A DNA stretch of 64,000 nt, from contig OX421506.1 in the NCBI GenBank assembly GCA_949126835.1, positions 21,976,181 through 22,040,180 on the forward strand. Direction: 5' to 3'. Under the pieces are notes generated by a model. It saw nothing but the letters and a program-made list of their open reading frames with translations, had not been told where the DNA came from and made no database searches. This DNA comes from Anisus vortex (taxonomy: Eukaryota > Mollusca > Gastropoda > Planorbidae). The position numbers were made by a program, and so were the translations under genes. Of the stretch, positions 45,289-56,309 are shown one piece after another; positions within the stretch are counted from its first letter, which is position 1, and every line of letters starts with the position of its first letter.

Positions 45289-46525
45289 CTGAATAACCCT
45301 ATACTTCTTTTTCAGATCATCTCACTTATTCATTAAGAATGTGTCATGATAACCTATCATTCGTTTGAATTTTGATTATGGAATACCTATAGAATACTTG
45401 TATCATACAGAAGTCAAGTCTTTTGAAAGTATTAATAATTCTTATAATCATGTATAATATTGATGTTCTGATATATTTTAAATTCATTTGATTATGGAAA
45501 AGAAATTCCATTTAAATGTTGATGCATGATGCAATAAATATATAATATGCACGTATTTACTTGATATGGATGGATAAAAGTAATTGTCATCACATGCAAT
45601 TAAGTGGGAAAACTTTGAGCTAGTTGATTTATTATCTTGTTTTTATTTTAGTTAATGAATGGAACTAAATAATAATATGTACAATTTTTGTCTTAGAAAG
45701 AGATGTAATATCAATTGGTATAAATTAATAGATAATATTGGAAATCTATTGCTAAATTGTTATATCATGGCAATAGAATGGAAAAAAAAACTAGTGGATA
45801 TTCACTATGTTGTATATAGGTTGTTATATATTCCATATATCCGGGAATGGAGGGAAACAAAGGTACCTAAAGGTGAGCACTCATTCAACCCTGAACAATC
45901 TTTTATATTAAACTTTTAAATTTGCCAAAAACGCATAATAGTGGATTACATTTTAATATCTAGATTACTGTAGTAATCGTAACTAGAGCGTATTTTCTCC
46001 TCATATTTGAGAAAAGGGGAAGTATCATCATCTTAGGTATGCACCCTGTTAATGTCAAGTTGACACTGTAATTTAAAGGGGAAGTAACCTATAGTTTGAT
46101 TCGAGTTATGTATTACTTATCTTTTGGTTTGTATATTAGAAGTAAACTGTTGGAAATTGACAAGAGTTTGAGCAATGTTATATTTGTTTAATAGATTAAA
46201 ACTTTTTGCAAATTTTTGGTGGAAATCCACACAACTGTACATAGTTAAAATAAGAATGACTAGAATATTTTTGAATTATTTGTACTTGTTGAGACATTAG
46301 TTAATATTAATACTAACGGTGAAATATTTGTCCATCACGTTATAATCACAATTACCATTGGGTAGTGACACTTTTTATAATTTAGTTGTGCCAGTGAGCC
46401 ATGTTTGCTTAAATTGTCTAATAATCTTCCATTGATTGTTGGTTATTAAAACGATAGTGTTAAGTACGAAAAATGTACCATGTTGAGTATTACTTGGGTA
46501 ATTATGGTACATTATTTCTTTCATT
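45289..46525 (+). other. Gypsy 3' untranslated region, no env recognised
   Basis: AT-rich. One frame of 86 codons (45659-45919) is rich in Asn, Lys, Ile and Leu and shows no signal peptide or envelope-like motif. The polypurine tract follows at 46526. Confidence 0.6.
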
Positions 46526-46536
46526 GGGTGGGGGCG

Positions 46537-47212
46537 TGTCATGTATATTGTTTTTCCAAGAATTGGAACACGCAATGTTTATTCTCCTCTCTCTCTCTTT
46601 TCTTACTACACACAATATTAGGACGTTTAGTAGGAAAACGAAAGGTTCTAGGTAATGCTGGGATTCTGTGTTGATCTCAAATTCTCAGAGTCTGGGAACG
46701 ACTCATTATTTAATAGGGGAAGTTCCTATCGTTTTTGTTATGAGTTTTGTAATGATACCATGATTTTCACCCCTACTGGTAATGGGTCTATCCCTTGCAC
46801 CACTCGGATAGTATTTAATGATTTGTTTTGTCTGAAAGACAGAGAGTTTCAAAAAAGATGTTCCTTTGAACGTTTGTGTTTGCACTATTTTATTCTAACT
46901 GTACATAATAGATATATTGTATATATTGAACATACCACCTGAAATAAACTATCAACAATAGTTACACTGAAGCTTCTTTGTCAAGTTACTATCCTATTGT
47001 GTTGTATACATTACTATAAGATTTATCTACTACCATAATTTACAAGAGAGGAAATGTTGGAATACAAATACTGAATTTGTGCCCAGGACTATAAGAAGAG
47101 TTCGTGTAATACTGAAACATAAATACTAATAATTAAAGTCTCCCCTAGGACTAACGAGAATTATCAGCAAGATCTACACAGCTCTGGCCACAAGATAATT
47201 GTGGACGTAACA
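46537..47212 (+). repeat. 3' LTR of the gypsy element
   Basis: 676 bp; differs from the left LTR at one site near 46960 and three near 47194-47197. Confidence 0.95.
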
Positions 47213-47287
47213 GTATCAATTGCATAACACTCTCTATGATACGTTATAGGTTTGACCTCCATTTCTCTACGAGAATGCGAGCCGAGA

Positions 47288-50200
47288 TTACTCTCTTAGG
47301 GCTCGGAGAACGAATTTGGCTGTGTCACGTAGCTGTGACAAGCACCCATATAGGTTCGGTGCAAACGGTTGGCCGTCCCCATCCACTCTGAACTCCTGCA
47401 AGGCGGGGCAACTTGCAAGCACGTGATCGACCGTCTCCACCGCCTCTCTGCAGTTTCTACACCGCGAATCTTCTAGGGGTCTCAACCTGTTAAAGTAGGC
47501 CCCTACTGGACAGTGTCCCGTTCTGAACTGTGCAATCGTTGAAGACTCTCCCCTGCGGAGTTTCCACCACGGATCGGCACGGTTGGGCCTCTTCAGTTGT
47601 TGCCACACACCTCGGCCCTTGTCAGAGTTATCCCAACTGCTATACCACTGGTCGGTTTCCCAATCCAGAATCAGTCGTATTGCACTCTCGATCGATACTG
47701 GTTCGTCTAGCACTGGTACCTGCATGGACCCCCTCTTGGCTAGGGAGTCCGCTATCTCATTTCCAGGGACCCCTGCATGACTTGGGATCCACTGGAGTGT
47801 GACCTTCACTCCGTGCCTAGAGATCAGGTCCGAGATAGCCTTTAGCGTTCGGAAGAGTCGTTCGGGCCACGTCCCCAGGCCGTCGATGGCTTGGAGGACG
47901 GAGAGCGCATCAGTAAAGACAACGATGTCGGCTGTCGCCTCCGACTCGTCATCGAACCTTGTCCCGATTGCCGTAATGGCGTATCTGATGGCCTCCATTT
48001 CTGCCTCGTAACTGCAGATTGCCCCACAGGGCCCTAGCATCTCTTCTCTTCGGGTACCCACCCCTTGGTACAGCACAAGTGCCCCGTACCTGACCCGCTT
48101 CTCGGTGCCACTGGTGGCGCTGCCATCAGTGTACACTTTGATGCAGTCCTGGTAGGAGTGTACCGTCTCCAGGGCGGTAGCGAGCTTCTCAGCCAAGCTG
48201 CTGTTTTTCCCGACTTTGGGGTCCGTCAAATGCATTCGTACCTCTGGAAGAAAGGGGGACATGTGCGGAGGAAAGCTGGCTCCCGTGCCCAGGGGCATTC
48301 GGTCCCCCGGGAGCCCGATCTCTGAGCATAGGCTCGTTGCGTGATGCATGAACGACTGCATCGTGATCCTACGTCTAGCCACCCACGAATCGACCATGAT
48401 TCTGTGTGGCGAGCTTTCCTCTAGCCGCTTATACCGCTCGTAAGCAGTGATAACGGCTCTCTTTCTTCTCGTGCCGAGCGGAGGTACGTTTGCCATGATT
48501 TCTCCCGCAGCCGTTGGGGCTGTCCTGAAAGTTTCACATATCAGTCTGAGGGCTTGGTTCTGTATCGAGTCTAGCGTCCCCAAAGCGGTTTTTGAGGCGT
48601 AGATTTGTACAGGGAGGCTATAATCTATCTGGGACCTTACCGCTCCTAGGTAGAGGGTCCTTAGCACATTCGCCTTCGCGCCCCAGCTCGTACTGGCCAG
48701 TCTCTTGACAATGTTTAGCTTGGAAGAGGCATTCTCTCGAACTATCCTGACATGGTCATACATGGATAGCTTTCGGTCTAGTGTCACTCCCAAATAGACC
48801 GGTTTGGGATCGTTCCGCAAAACCTGGTCACCAATCTTCAACCCGATCGGTTCCTTGAGGATATCTATTCCCAGGGTAAAGAGTTAGTAAACTGTTTTGA
48901 GGCAGTTTACCTCTAGACCCCACATCTTAGCAAAGCAGGAGGTGATAGAGAGATCCTGCTGGAGGGACCGCACGAGAGCAGTGGCATCCCTCCCCGTTTT
49001 CCATATCACAAGATCGTCCGCAAATAGCAGATTTGAGCATCCTAGATAGTTTGGTAGGTCGTTGATGAAGGCGAGAAACAATGTACATGATAGGGCCGAC
49101 CCTTGGGGCAATCCTTGCTCCAACGTCCTCTTTCGGGAGATCGCTTTCCCAAAACGAGTTGCCACCGTACGCTCGGCTAGGAAGCCGCTGATCCATCTGT
49201 ACATGTTTGAGGTGACACCTAACCTCTGTAGCTTCAACAACAAGCCCGGCCGCCAGACCCTGTCATAGGTCTGTTTAAAATCCAGAAATACTGTCAATGT
49301 GGACTCCTTGCGCTGAAATCCGTCCGCCATTTTTTGTACCAAGAGCGTCACCTGGTCCATCGAGTTTCTCTTCGCTCGAAAACCCGCCTGCGCAGGCGTG
49401 ATCAGCTCCTTTTCCTCAAGGTACCTCACAAGCCTCCAATTGATCATTCTCTCAGCTACCTTCCCAACACACGATGTGAGGGATATCGGCCTGTAGCTTT
49501 CGGCGTGTCCCGGATCTTTACCCTTTTTTAAGATCGGGACTACCACTGCACTTCGCCATAGTGCTGGGAGGACACCATCGGACCATGTTCGGTTGATAAG
49601 TTCTAAGAGTTTTCCCTTGCCTCCGTTTCCTAGGTGAGTGATTAGCTCGTTTGCTATTTTATCTGCACCTGGTGCCTTTCCAGCTTTGCACCGCCTTAAG
49701 ACATAGTCAAGTTCTTGCCGGGAGAAGGGCACCGTAAATGTGTCAACCTCACCCTCTCCCCTAATGTGTTTTTCAGTTTCCTTCCGGACGTTATCCAGTG
49801 CCTTAGACACACTCGTTTTCCCACCTGTCTTCCCTACGCTTGAGAAGTGTACGTTTAGCTTCTGAGCTCTCTTGGCGTCCGTAACCAAGGGCTCTGTACC
49901 GATCTGAGGGGGCACTGCGTTCCTAGCAGTCTCGGCCCTCTCTAGGTGGTTTAGAAGGTTCCATGTCTTTCGGCTGTCGGCTAGATCCAGCTTCCCGCAA
50001 GTATCAGTCCATTTGGCTAACTTTGCCTCCGATATCGCCTCTCTTACTTCAGCTGTCAGCTTGTTGTACTCCCTACGGCTCTCAGCCGTTTTCCTTCTGC
50101 TAGCCTTCCTTCTAGCAGCTCTTCTCTGACGGACTAACCTTTCCAAGGCCGATGTCCAATATGGTCTGAACTTGCGTTTGGAATATGATCTAGGGATTGT

Positions 50201-51056
50201 CCTTCTGGCCGCCCCCTGTATGGCTTGTACGAACTCACCATACACTGAGTCGACATTTCTTCTACAATCTACTCGCACTTTTTCGAGGGCAGTGTCGGTA
50301 GTCTGCCTGTACTCGACCCAACGTGCTTTCGAAAAGATCCATTTCCTAGGTGCGCTAGGATCGCTACTCGTTTTTCTGAGATTGACGGTGACCAAGACGG
50401 GCAAGTGGTCACTTCCAACGTCCCTTAGCACTTGGAATGAGGTGCTTCCTACCAGATCAGCGCTCACGAGTGTGAGGTCTGGCCTCGATTCGCTCCCGTT
50501 CCCTGTGTGAAGCAGGGTTGGGGGGGGGGGACTCTACGTCTTGCAACAGAACTAGAGTAGAGTTATTGCAAATCTCCTCAATCAAATGCCCAGAGTTGTT
50601 GTGTAAAGCGTAGCCCCAGGCCGGGGAGTGCGCATTGAAGTCCCCGGCCAGGATAGTGTGAGAAAGAGTAGTTTGAGCGATATCCAACTTCAAATCTTTC
50701 TTAGGAGGGTTATATACGTTGGTAAGGCTAAAAGCCTTTCCCTCCATATGTACCTCCGTCTCTAGGCTATCGGTGTCACGACCAGCCGGGCTACGTCTCA
50801 CTACTCGAGCTTGTAGTGAGTCCCAGACTAGGGTTGCCAGGCCTTGGCACCTCTGCGAGCAGGTGCACCGGAAGGCCTGGTACCCCGTGAATGAGGGTAT
50901 GCGTTGGTCAAATAGTTTGATCTCCTGGAGCATTGCTACGTCAATCTCATAGTCCGCGAGCAGCTTATGAATCTCGAGTGACTTTGGAGCCAGGCCGTTC
51001 ACGTTTAGGTGCAGAACCTTAAGTTGGGCTGTCGGGATCCTACCTATATTTCGGCC
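47288..51056 (-). pseudogene. LINE ORF2: endonuclease, RT, RNase H
   Basis: Endonuclease (50457 to about 51056): LKVLHLNVNGLAP, VAMLQEIKL, TNVYNPP, LAGDFNAHSPAWG. RT (48884-50467): YRPISLTSCVGKVAERMI, TPAQAGFRAKRNSMDQ, LDFKQTYDRVW, GLPQGSALS, LLFADDLVIW. RNase H (47288-48841): KVYTDGSATSGT, AEMEAIRYAI, VFTDALSVLQAI, QWIPSHAGVPGNEIAD. The C-terminal CRNCREAVETVDHVLASCP motif is Cys/His-rich. The endonuclease and RT frames shift at a run of ten Gs (50520-50529), and an in-frame TAA (48884-48886) lies after NCLKTVY; reading continues in the same frame beyond it. In the A-type RT motif, the usual FDRVW is YDRVW. It is a recently inactivated copy. Confidence 0.9.
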
Positions 51057-51349
51057 AGTGTCATGTCTTCGCCCTTCCTTTCGGTTGGACGTGCTTGCCG
51101 TGAACGTTCGCCCTGCCTGGCTCGAGGTCTCCTGCCGATGCGCAGCTGCACCGGGGGCCCGGGGACCAACGACCCGAGCCCTGTTTTCCTTGTAGTGCCA
51201 CCGGAAGACCCTTGCCTGCCGGCATCGGGGGCCTTCGGTCTCTGGCTTGTAGCTGACTGAGTACGAGGCGCGGTTGCCTCGGGGACTCGGGGTCTGCTTA
51301 CTGGGTCCCTTGTCATCTTTCGGGTACTGGTGGAGACAGACTGTAGTGT
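51044..51349 (-). pseudogene. LINE ORF1, 3' part
   Basis: Proline-, arginine- and serine-rich, basic C-terminus (KMTRDPVSRPRVPEATAP, RIGRRPRARQGERSRQ) ending EDMTLAEI then TAG at 51044-51046; ORF2 begins overlapping in another frame. The frame is continuous with the upstream part at 53780-54220 once the 51359-53770 insertion is taken out, joined at PCGER. Confidence 0.75.
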
Positions 51350-51358
51350 ACGCTCACC

Positions 51359-53770
51359 GAATCACTGTAAATTTGGCAACGGTATTTTCGTCAACGGTAT
51401 TTTCGGCAAGGTAATTTTGGCAAAGGTAAATTTGGAATAGGTAAATTCGGCAAAACTAGCAAAGCGGTAAAATTGGCAACGGTAAAATTGGCAATCATAT
51501 AATATCCACTGTTTTTATTAAAAGCATTGATAGGACTACAATCTATTCCATGTATCGGCAACCTATCGAATGCGTGCCATCCTTGGCACGCCAAACGGTT
51601 TTAAATGGCACATGAAAGACCACCAAAATGGTGAAAAGAGCAGGGAAACATTAAGGTACACTTTGGCACGTAATTTAATATAACGTCCTCTAATGATCAA
51701 AAACGAAAATTTTAAATAGGAGCCAAAGGTACCCTCCCCCCCCCCAGCCCACCGCACCCCACCCCCAAAGGTGGCCAAAGGTGGTATGTGTGTAAGGTAG
51801 CCCAACTGACGATCACTTGGAGTTCTGTTTAGATCTTTACGCATCAATGCATTCCCTTATCTCCAAAACGTCCCTATAAACTTCCTCCGTTTATAGCACA
51901 TTGGCGAGATTACGTAACTCTGACTACGTGACCTACACCATGATACTGGTAGTGTTTGCAAGAGCAGACGTAGAATGCCCCCCTTCCCTCCCGCCCCCGA
52001 TATATAAAGCATACATATTAGGTAACAAAAAATAGTTAATTAGTTCGTTTGACTAAAAATTAAATTTAAGAAAAACTGAATAAAACCACCGTTTTTTTTA
52101 AAAACCATTTACGTTATTTAACTAATGCATAAAAAGGAACATTTAAATAGACGCCAAATGTAACCCCCCCCCCCCCTTGCCTATAGCACAAGGAAACAAG
52201 GCAAAGCAATGTTACATAATGTAGATTATTTGCCATCCCTTCTTCTTTTTTAAACACCAGAATGAGACTCGCCGTGTTAACAAAAGCAAACTCTAGCCCC
52301 TCCCTCCCCCGACTCACCACCCCGTCTCCCCACCCTCGTCTCCCCAACCCCGTCTCCCACCGATTAAAGTGTTAGTGACCAGCTTGGTAGCACCAGGGTA
52401 AGCACTGTATAAGCAGTGAAAACTAAAAGAGGTTGGTGGGGGGGGGGGGTATTCGTTAAAATTCCTTTCAAATCCCAGAACATTGTTGCTATTAGTAAAA
52501 CAAATCAGTATGTCTATCAAAACATTGATAATGATATTGGATTTCATTTTATTATTACAATTTTGAAAAAAATAATTTAGTTATTTACTTTTCTTATATA
52601 TTTAAATTATATTACAAACGAGAGTTGTAAATAAAACATTTAAATTGTATAAAAGTACTTTCAATGTTTAAACCAATTTACTTAGGCTATAAGGCACATT
52701 TAGCTACAAATATCTTGTAAGTTATCGAGGTTTCTATGTCAAATATAGCCAACTATTATGTATTGTTGTAGGCCTATATGTCTAAGTAATGTATACTTGT
52801 ATCGTTATAACATAGAAGGTACAAGGTTTAAAACTACAAAGACAAAAGTTAACCTACTGATTGACGGCAAATAGCCGACTGCAATGGAATGTGATAAAAT
52901 GTTTTATGGTGGCCATGTGTCCCCCCCCCCCCCCCACACACACACTCAACAACCCGTGTTGAGAGAATAGGCCTATAGGTCAGCAAAGTAATTCCTTAAC
53001 TCTCCCTGACGTAACCGGTCAAGAAAATTCGTGTATCTCGGGAGAGGGGAATAAGGACTGTGTTCGTTTTTGATAGATATATAAAGTAGGAGGGTTGTAA
53101 TGTGTTTGCAATTTTTCCCGTACGATCTTAACAAACCTGGGCTCATTCGTAAAGGACTTAGTATGGTCGTGCCTGAAAGGAGAGTCTGGTCGGGGGCGGG
53201 AGGGTAGTTTACACAACCAGCATCATACGGTGTAGGGGTGGCGGTCAGGTAGTCAGAGTTACGTAATATCGTGGGGGAGACAAACGTATGCTTGATGCCT
53301 AAAGTCAATTTGGCTACCTTACACACATAGGCGAACCTTTACATTTGCCGAGGCGTAACTTGAGGGGGTGGGAAGAAACGCCAGGGCTGGGGAAGGGGTA
53401 CATTTGGCGCCTATTTAAAATGTTTGTCTTTGATCATTAGATGACGTTCAATTAAAAAATCGTGCCAAATTGCTCCTTAATGTTATCATGCTCTTTTCAC
53501 CATTTTGGTGGTCTTTCATGTGCCATTTAAAAACACTCTGTGTGCCAAGTATGGCACGCATTGCATAGGTTGCCTATCCATGGACTAGTGTAGTCTAACC
53601 AATACTTTTAATAAAAACAGTGGATATTATATGATTGCCAATTTTACCGTTGCCAATTTTACCGCTTTGCGTGTTTTGCCGAATTTACCTATTCCGAAAT
53701 TACCTTTGCCAAAATCACCTTGCCTTAAATACCGGTTCCGAATTTACCATTGCCAAATTTACCGAGCACC
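51359..53770. mobile_element. 2.4-kb long-inverted-repeat element with 9-bp duplication
   Basis: The outer ~430 bp on each side are inverted copies of each other, and weaker symmetry extends to about 600 bp (51359-51960 against 53215-53770). The termini are arrays of 14-bp-like units (ggtaaatttggcaac, ggtaaaattggcaac, variants). The exact 9-bp duplication ACGCTCACC flanks the element (51350-51358, 53771-53779) within the LINE ORF1, whose reading joins across it. Nine-bp duplications are typical of Mutator-like (MULE) elements. The interior has C and G runs and no transposase, so it is a non-autonomous foldback or MULE-type element; the family is inferred from the duplication length only. Confidence 0.85.
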
Positions 53771-53779
53771 ACGCTCACC

Positions 53780-54220
53780 ACAGGGTCGAGGTCCACGTTC
53801 CCGACCCACAGTCTTCATAGGAGTGGAGACGTACTGTAGTACGTTACCACGGGGTCGAGGTCCACTTTCCCGACCCACAGTCTTCATGAGGGTGGTCCGA
53901 CTTCTCTCATCTCTTACATTTCTCTCATCGACTTGGGAACCACCAAGTCCGTAAGCAGGGACTAGACTACTCGCGTTGGTCGATAATTTTTCGGACACAG
54001 GCCCAACACGAGGAACACTGTGAACGGAGCCATTTAAGTGGGTACTGCTCATACGCCGGGTTATAGAGTTAAGATTTACTGACATGAGGGTTTTTGTGCT
54101 CCAGGGGGAGCTTTCGCCCAGTGGGGCTAAAGTGGTGTGGAAGTGACGAAGATCGGGTGGTGCTCTACCCTGCCAAGAATCTACCTGCTTTTTGAGAGGC
54201 AAGCTTTCCTTCATCCGCAT
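53780..54220 (-). pseudogene. LINE ORF1, 5' part
   Basis: About 147 codons before the insertion, basic and Ser/Arg-rich, with an internal peptide repeat: MKTVGRESGPRPRG and MKTVGRERGPRPCG are followed by LQYVST and (across the insertion) LQSVST. No CCHC knuckle or RRM could be recognised, so ORF1 may be incomplete at the 5' end. Starts with ATG codons just after a ttttagaggtat sequence at the LINE border. Confidence 0.6.
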
Positions 54221-54230
54221 ATACCTCTAA

Positions 54231-55864
54231 AATGAGTAAATCATCCAGTGTCTATCAATTTCACTATCATTTTTTACTATTTAAAAAAGTACCTAATAAC
54301 ACTGAAATGACTACCAGTATCATATTATTCATACACTAAATTACTAACGAAGATGGTCCATTTACCCCCCCCCCCTTTTCCTGTCTCCACAGTAAACAGT
54401 GTAACCCCCCCCCCCCAGCCCCACCCTCGGCAAGACTAGCTCTCCTTTGATCCCACCCTCCGCTACCGACCACTGGTCAAGATAAGCAAATTTCGTTTAC
54501 GTGCGAAATTCTTACAGTCGGCGCAGGTGGGCAGTGGAAACCCCCTTCCCCAAAACTCCCCCACCCCCTTGTAAACTAAAACATACGCAACAGCCCTCGC
54601 CCGGAACGTAAGGTATTAAAGAACCTTTGTATTTCTCTGACCGCCCTCCTCTCCCCTCCCCTCTCCCTACTCCCCCCTCCCATACAGAGGGCACTTTAGT
54701 TAGGACGAAATGAAAACTGGCATTGGAGCCGTGACACACAGGTCTGAGTAGACGTGTTTACGGCTGGTCCAATTATACCGATACGCTGTAAATTTGTATT
54801 GTGGATTACTTCTGCTAACCATCGACTTATGCCTAAATAAACAGTATTTGAAATTCTTCGCGGCATTGAATCAATCTTTGTTCTTGTACCTGCTTATGTG
54901 TAGTATTCCTGTCTTGTAGTGGAATTACGAAACTCTACAGCACCCGCGCCAGCCACGTGGGAAACGGAAAAATATAAATAATTCTACGGCCCAACGTCAT
55001 TGTGGCATCGCAATAATCAGCATCTACACGAGCCAAATAACTACGTAGAGTGCCAGCCACGCTACACGTAACATAGCTACCCATATATATATATAAATTG
55101 TGTATAAATTGTGTTTGTAACAAATGGTAACAATGAGAAAAGATAAGAAGATAAAAAAATATTTAAAAGTTTAGTTTTTTTGTTTGTTTTTTACCTTCAT
55201 CCGTTTTTTTTTTCTGCAAACACTATTTGTTGTATTTCAAATTTCACATAGCTAACGTGTTATTCAATGATGAACTAAATAGCTAAATATAATGTAAATT
55301 AAACACCAACAGATGATGGTAAACTGCTAGGTGACCTTGTATAGACGGAAGTTAACGTTTGAAACTCTAGGAACTTCCGGTAATGAAAATACAGCACTAA
55401 AATTGAGCACTGTTGAATGCATTAAGTAAGATTGTGTGATTGAGGCAAGAATTCTAAAAATAGAAAAATGATTTGTCTATCTTATCTTATTTAATAAATA
55501 TATCTATTACAGACGCCTAAACGAAATCTGAGCAATGGGTATTATTCACAAGTCCTTAGCGATAGCAGCTTGGTCGCTTGATACAACCACAACATACATA
55601 TGAAGGCGTTTTTCGCCTCGGTATTGTCTAGTCCAATACTTATTAAAAATATTGAATTTAGCGACATTATATAACATCACAGATGTCTTAAGCACTGCAC
55701 ATGGGTGTGATTGTAACATATTGATTTGAAAAGGTCAATAAAAGCCAAGCATTGTTTTATTATCGAGCGATTTAGGCCTATTGGATGAGTGACTATCGAT
55801 GCGAAAGTCGACACTGTCGAAGTATACAGACTATAGCAATATACATTTTCGTCTTATATTCGTT
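54231..55864. other. No gene; C-rich tracts
   Basis: 54365-54420 and 54540-54690 have runs of C and CCCCTCC, resembling interior parts of the foldback element; the rest is AT-rich. Nothing coding recognised. Confidence 0.4.
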
Positions 55865-55945
55865 ATCTGTACTCTGTAACCATTGACAGCGCATAAAACT
55901 GTTCCCAACGGAGTATGCGCTATATAATCATTATTATTATTATAA
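55865..55945 (+). mobile_element. CR1/L2-like LINE 3'-end fragment
   Basis: tctgtactctgtaaccattgac...aactgttcccaacgg then atgcgctatata and (ATT)n. The same tail, complemented, ends the LINE at about 56494-56580, so this is a very short, 5'-truncated copy. Confidence 0.75.
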
Positions 55946-56309
55946 CTGGTATAATTTCCCTATAAGATAATATTTCTTTATTGATGCAAACAAATGGAAA
56001 TTTGTCTTGATTACAGATGTTTTGTCATTCAGCATATTTTAAACAATATAAAGAATTATTTGTATACAAGCACAGAAATAAATGTATGAATAAGTGGAAG
56101 CAGCATTGAAGAAAAGGTCTGCATATAACGTAAGTAGCATAATCGACAGTTCAGGAAAAGAAGATATAATTTTTAATTGTCTTCCTCATTTATAATAAGT
56201 TGCATTACAATTGTCCCTTTCTTAAGACGAGAAAGTTGGCAGTTTAGCTGATTACCCACTAACGTAAATTTTAGATGTAAATAAACTATAACCTGACTTA
56301 GGCTTAGGC

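Larger units (their letters stand above)
40397..47212 (+). mobile_element. Gypsy LTR retrotransposon, integrase before RT, RT/RNase H deleted
   Basis: Two 676-bp LTRs (40397-41072, 46537-47212) start TGTCATG and end GTAACA; target duplication GTAT at 40393-40396 and 47213-47216. The LTRs differ at only four positions by my count, so the insertion is young. Primer-binding-site candidate TGGTGGTCTCGCCCGG starts at 41078; a purine-rich tract gggtgggggcg (46526-46536) abuts the right LTR. The polyprotein order is gag, protease, integrase, then RT. Usual Ty3/gypsy order places integrase last; integrase-first gypsies are known as the Gmr1-like group. RT is cut after its first block and joined to the end of RNase H, so this copy is non-autonomous. 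Confidence 0.93.
47213..54230 (-). mobile_element. I-superfamily non-LTR retrotransposon (Nimb/I-like)
   Basis: Minus-strand element with part of ORF1, then ORF2 with AP endonuclease, RT, RNase H and a C-terminal CCHC-type motif. RNase H in ORF2 and a terminal zinc motif are features of the I superfamily, which includes Nimbus of the snail Biomphalaria; clade assignment is inference. The 3' untranslated part is only about 75 bp before the gypsy insertion at 47213. The 5' end appears at about 54230, where AT-rich DNA begins. A 2.4-kb element (51359-53770) splits ORF1. ORF2 carries one frameshift at a G run and one in-frame stop; otherwise it is well preserved. Confidence 0.88.

Noticed and set aside
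45659..45919. Possible envelope gene of the gypsy element
   Set aside because: Only 86 codons, AT-driven composition, no signal peptide, cleavage site or transmembrane pattern typical of envelope proteins.
47530..51260. Plus-strand frames over the LINE
   Set aside because: Antisense to recognised endonuclease, RT and RNase H motifs.
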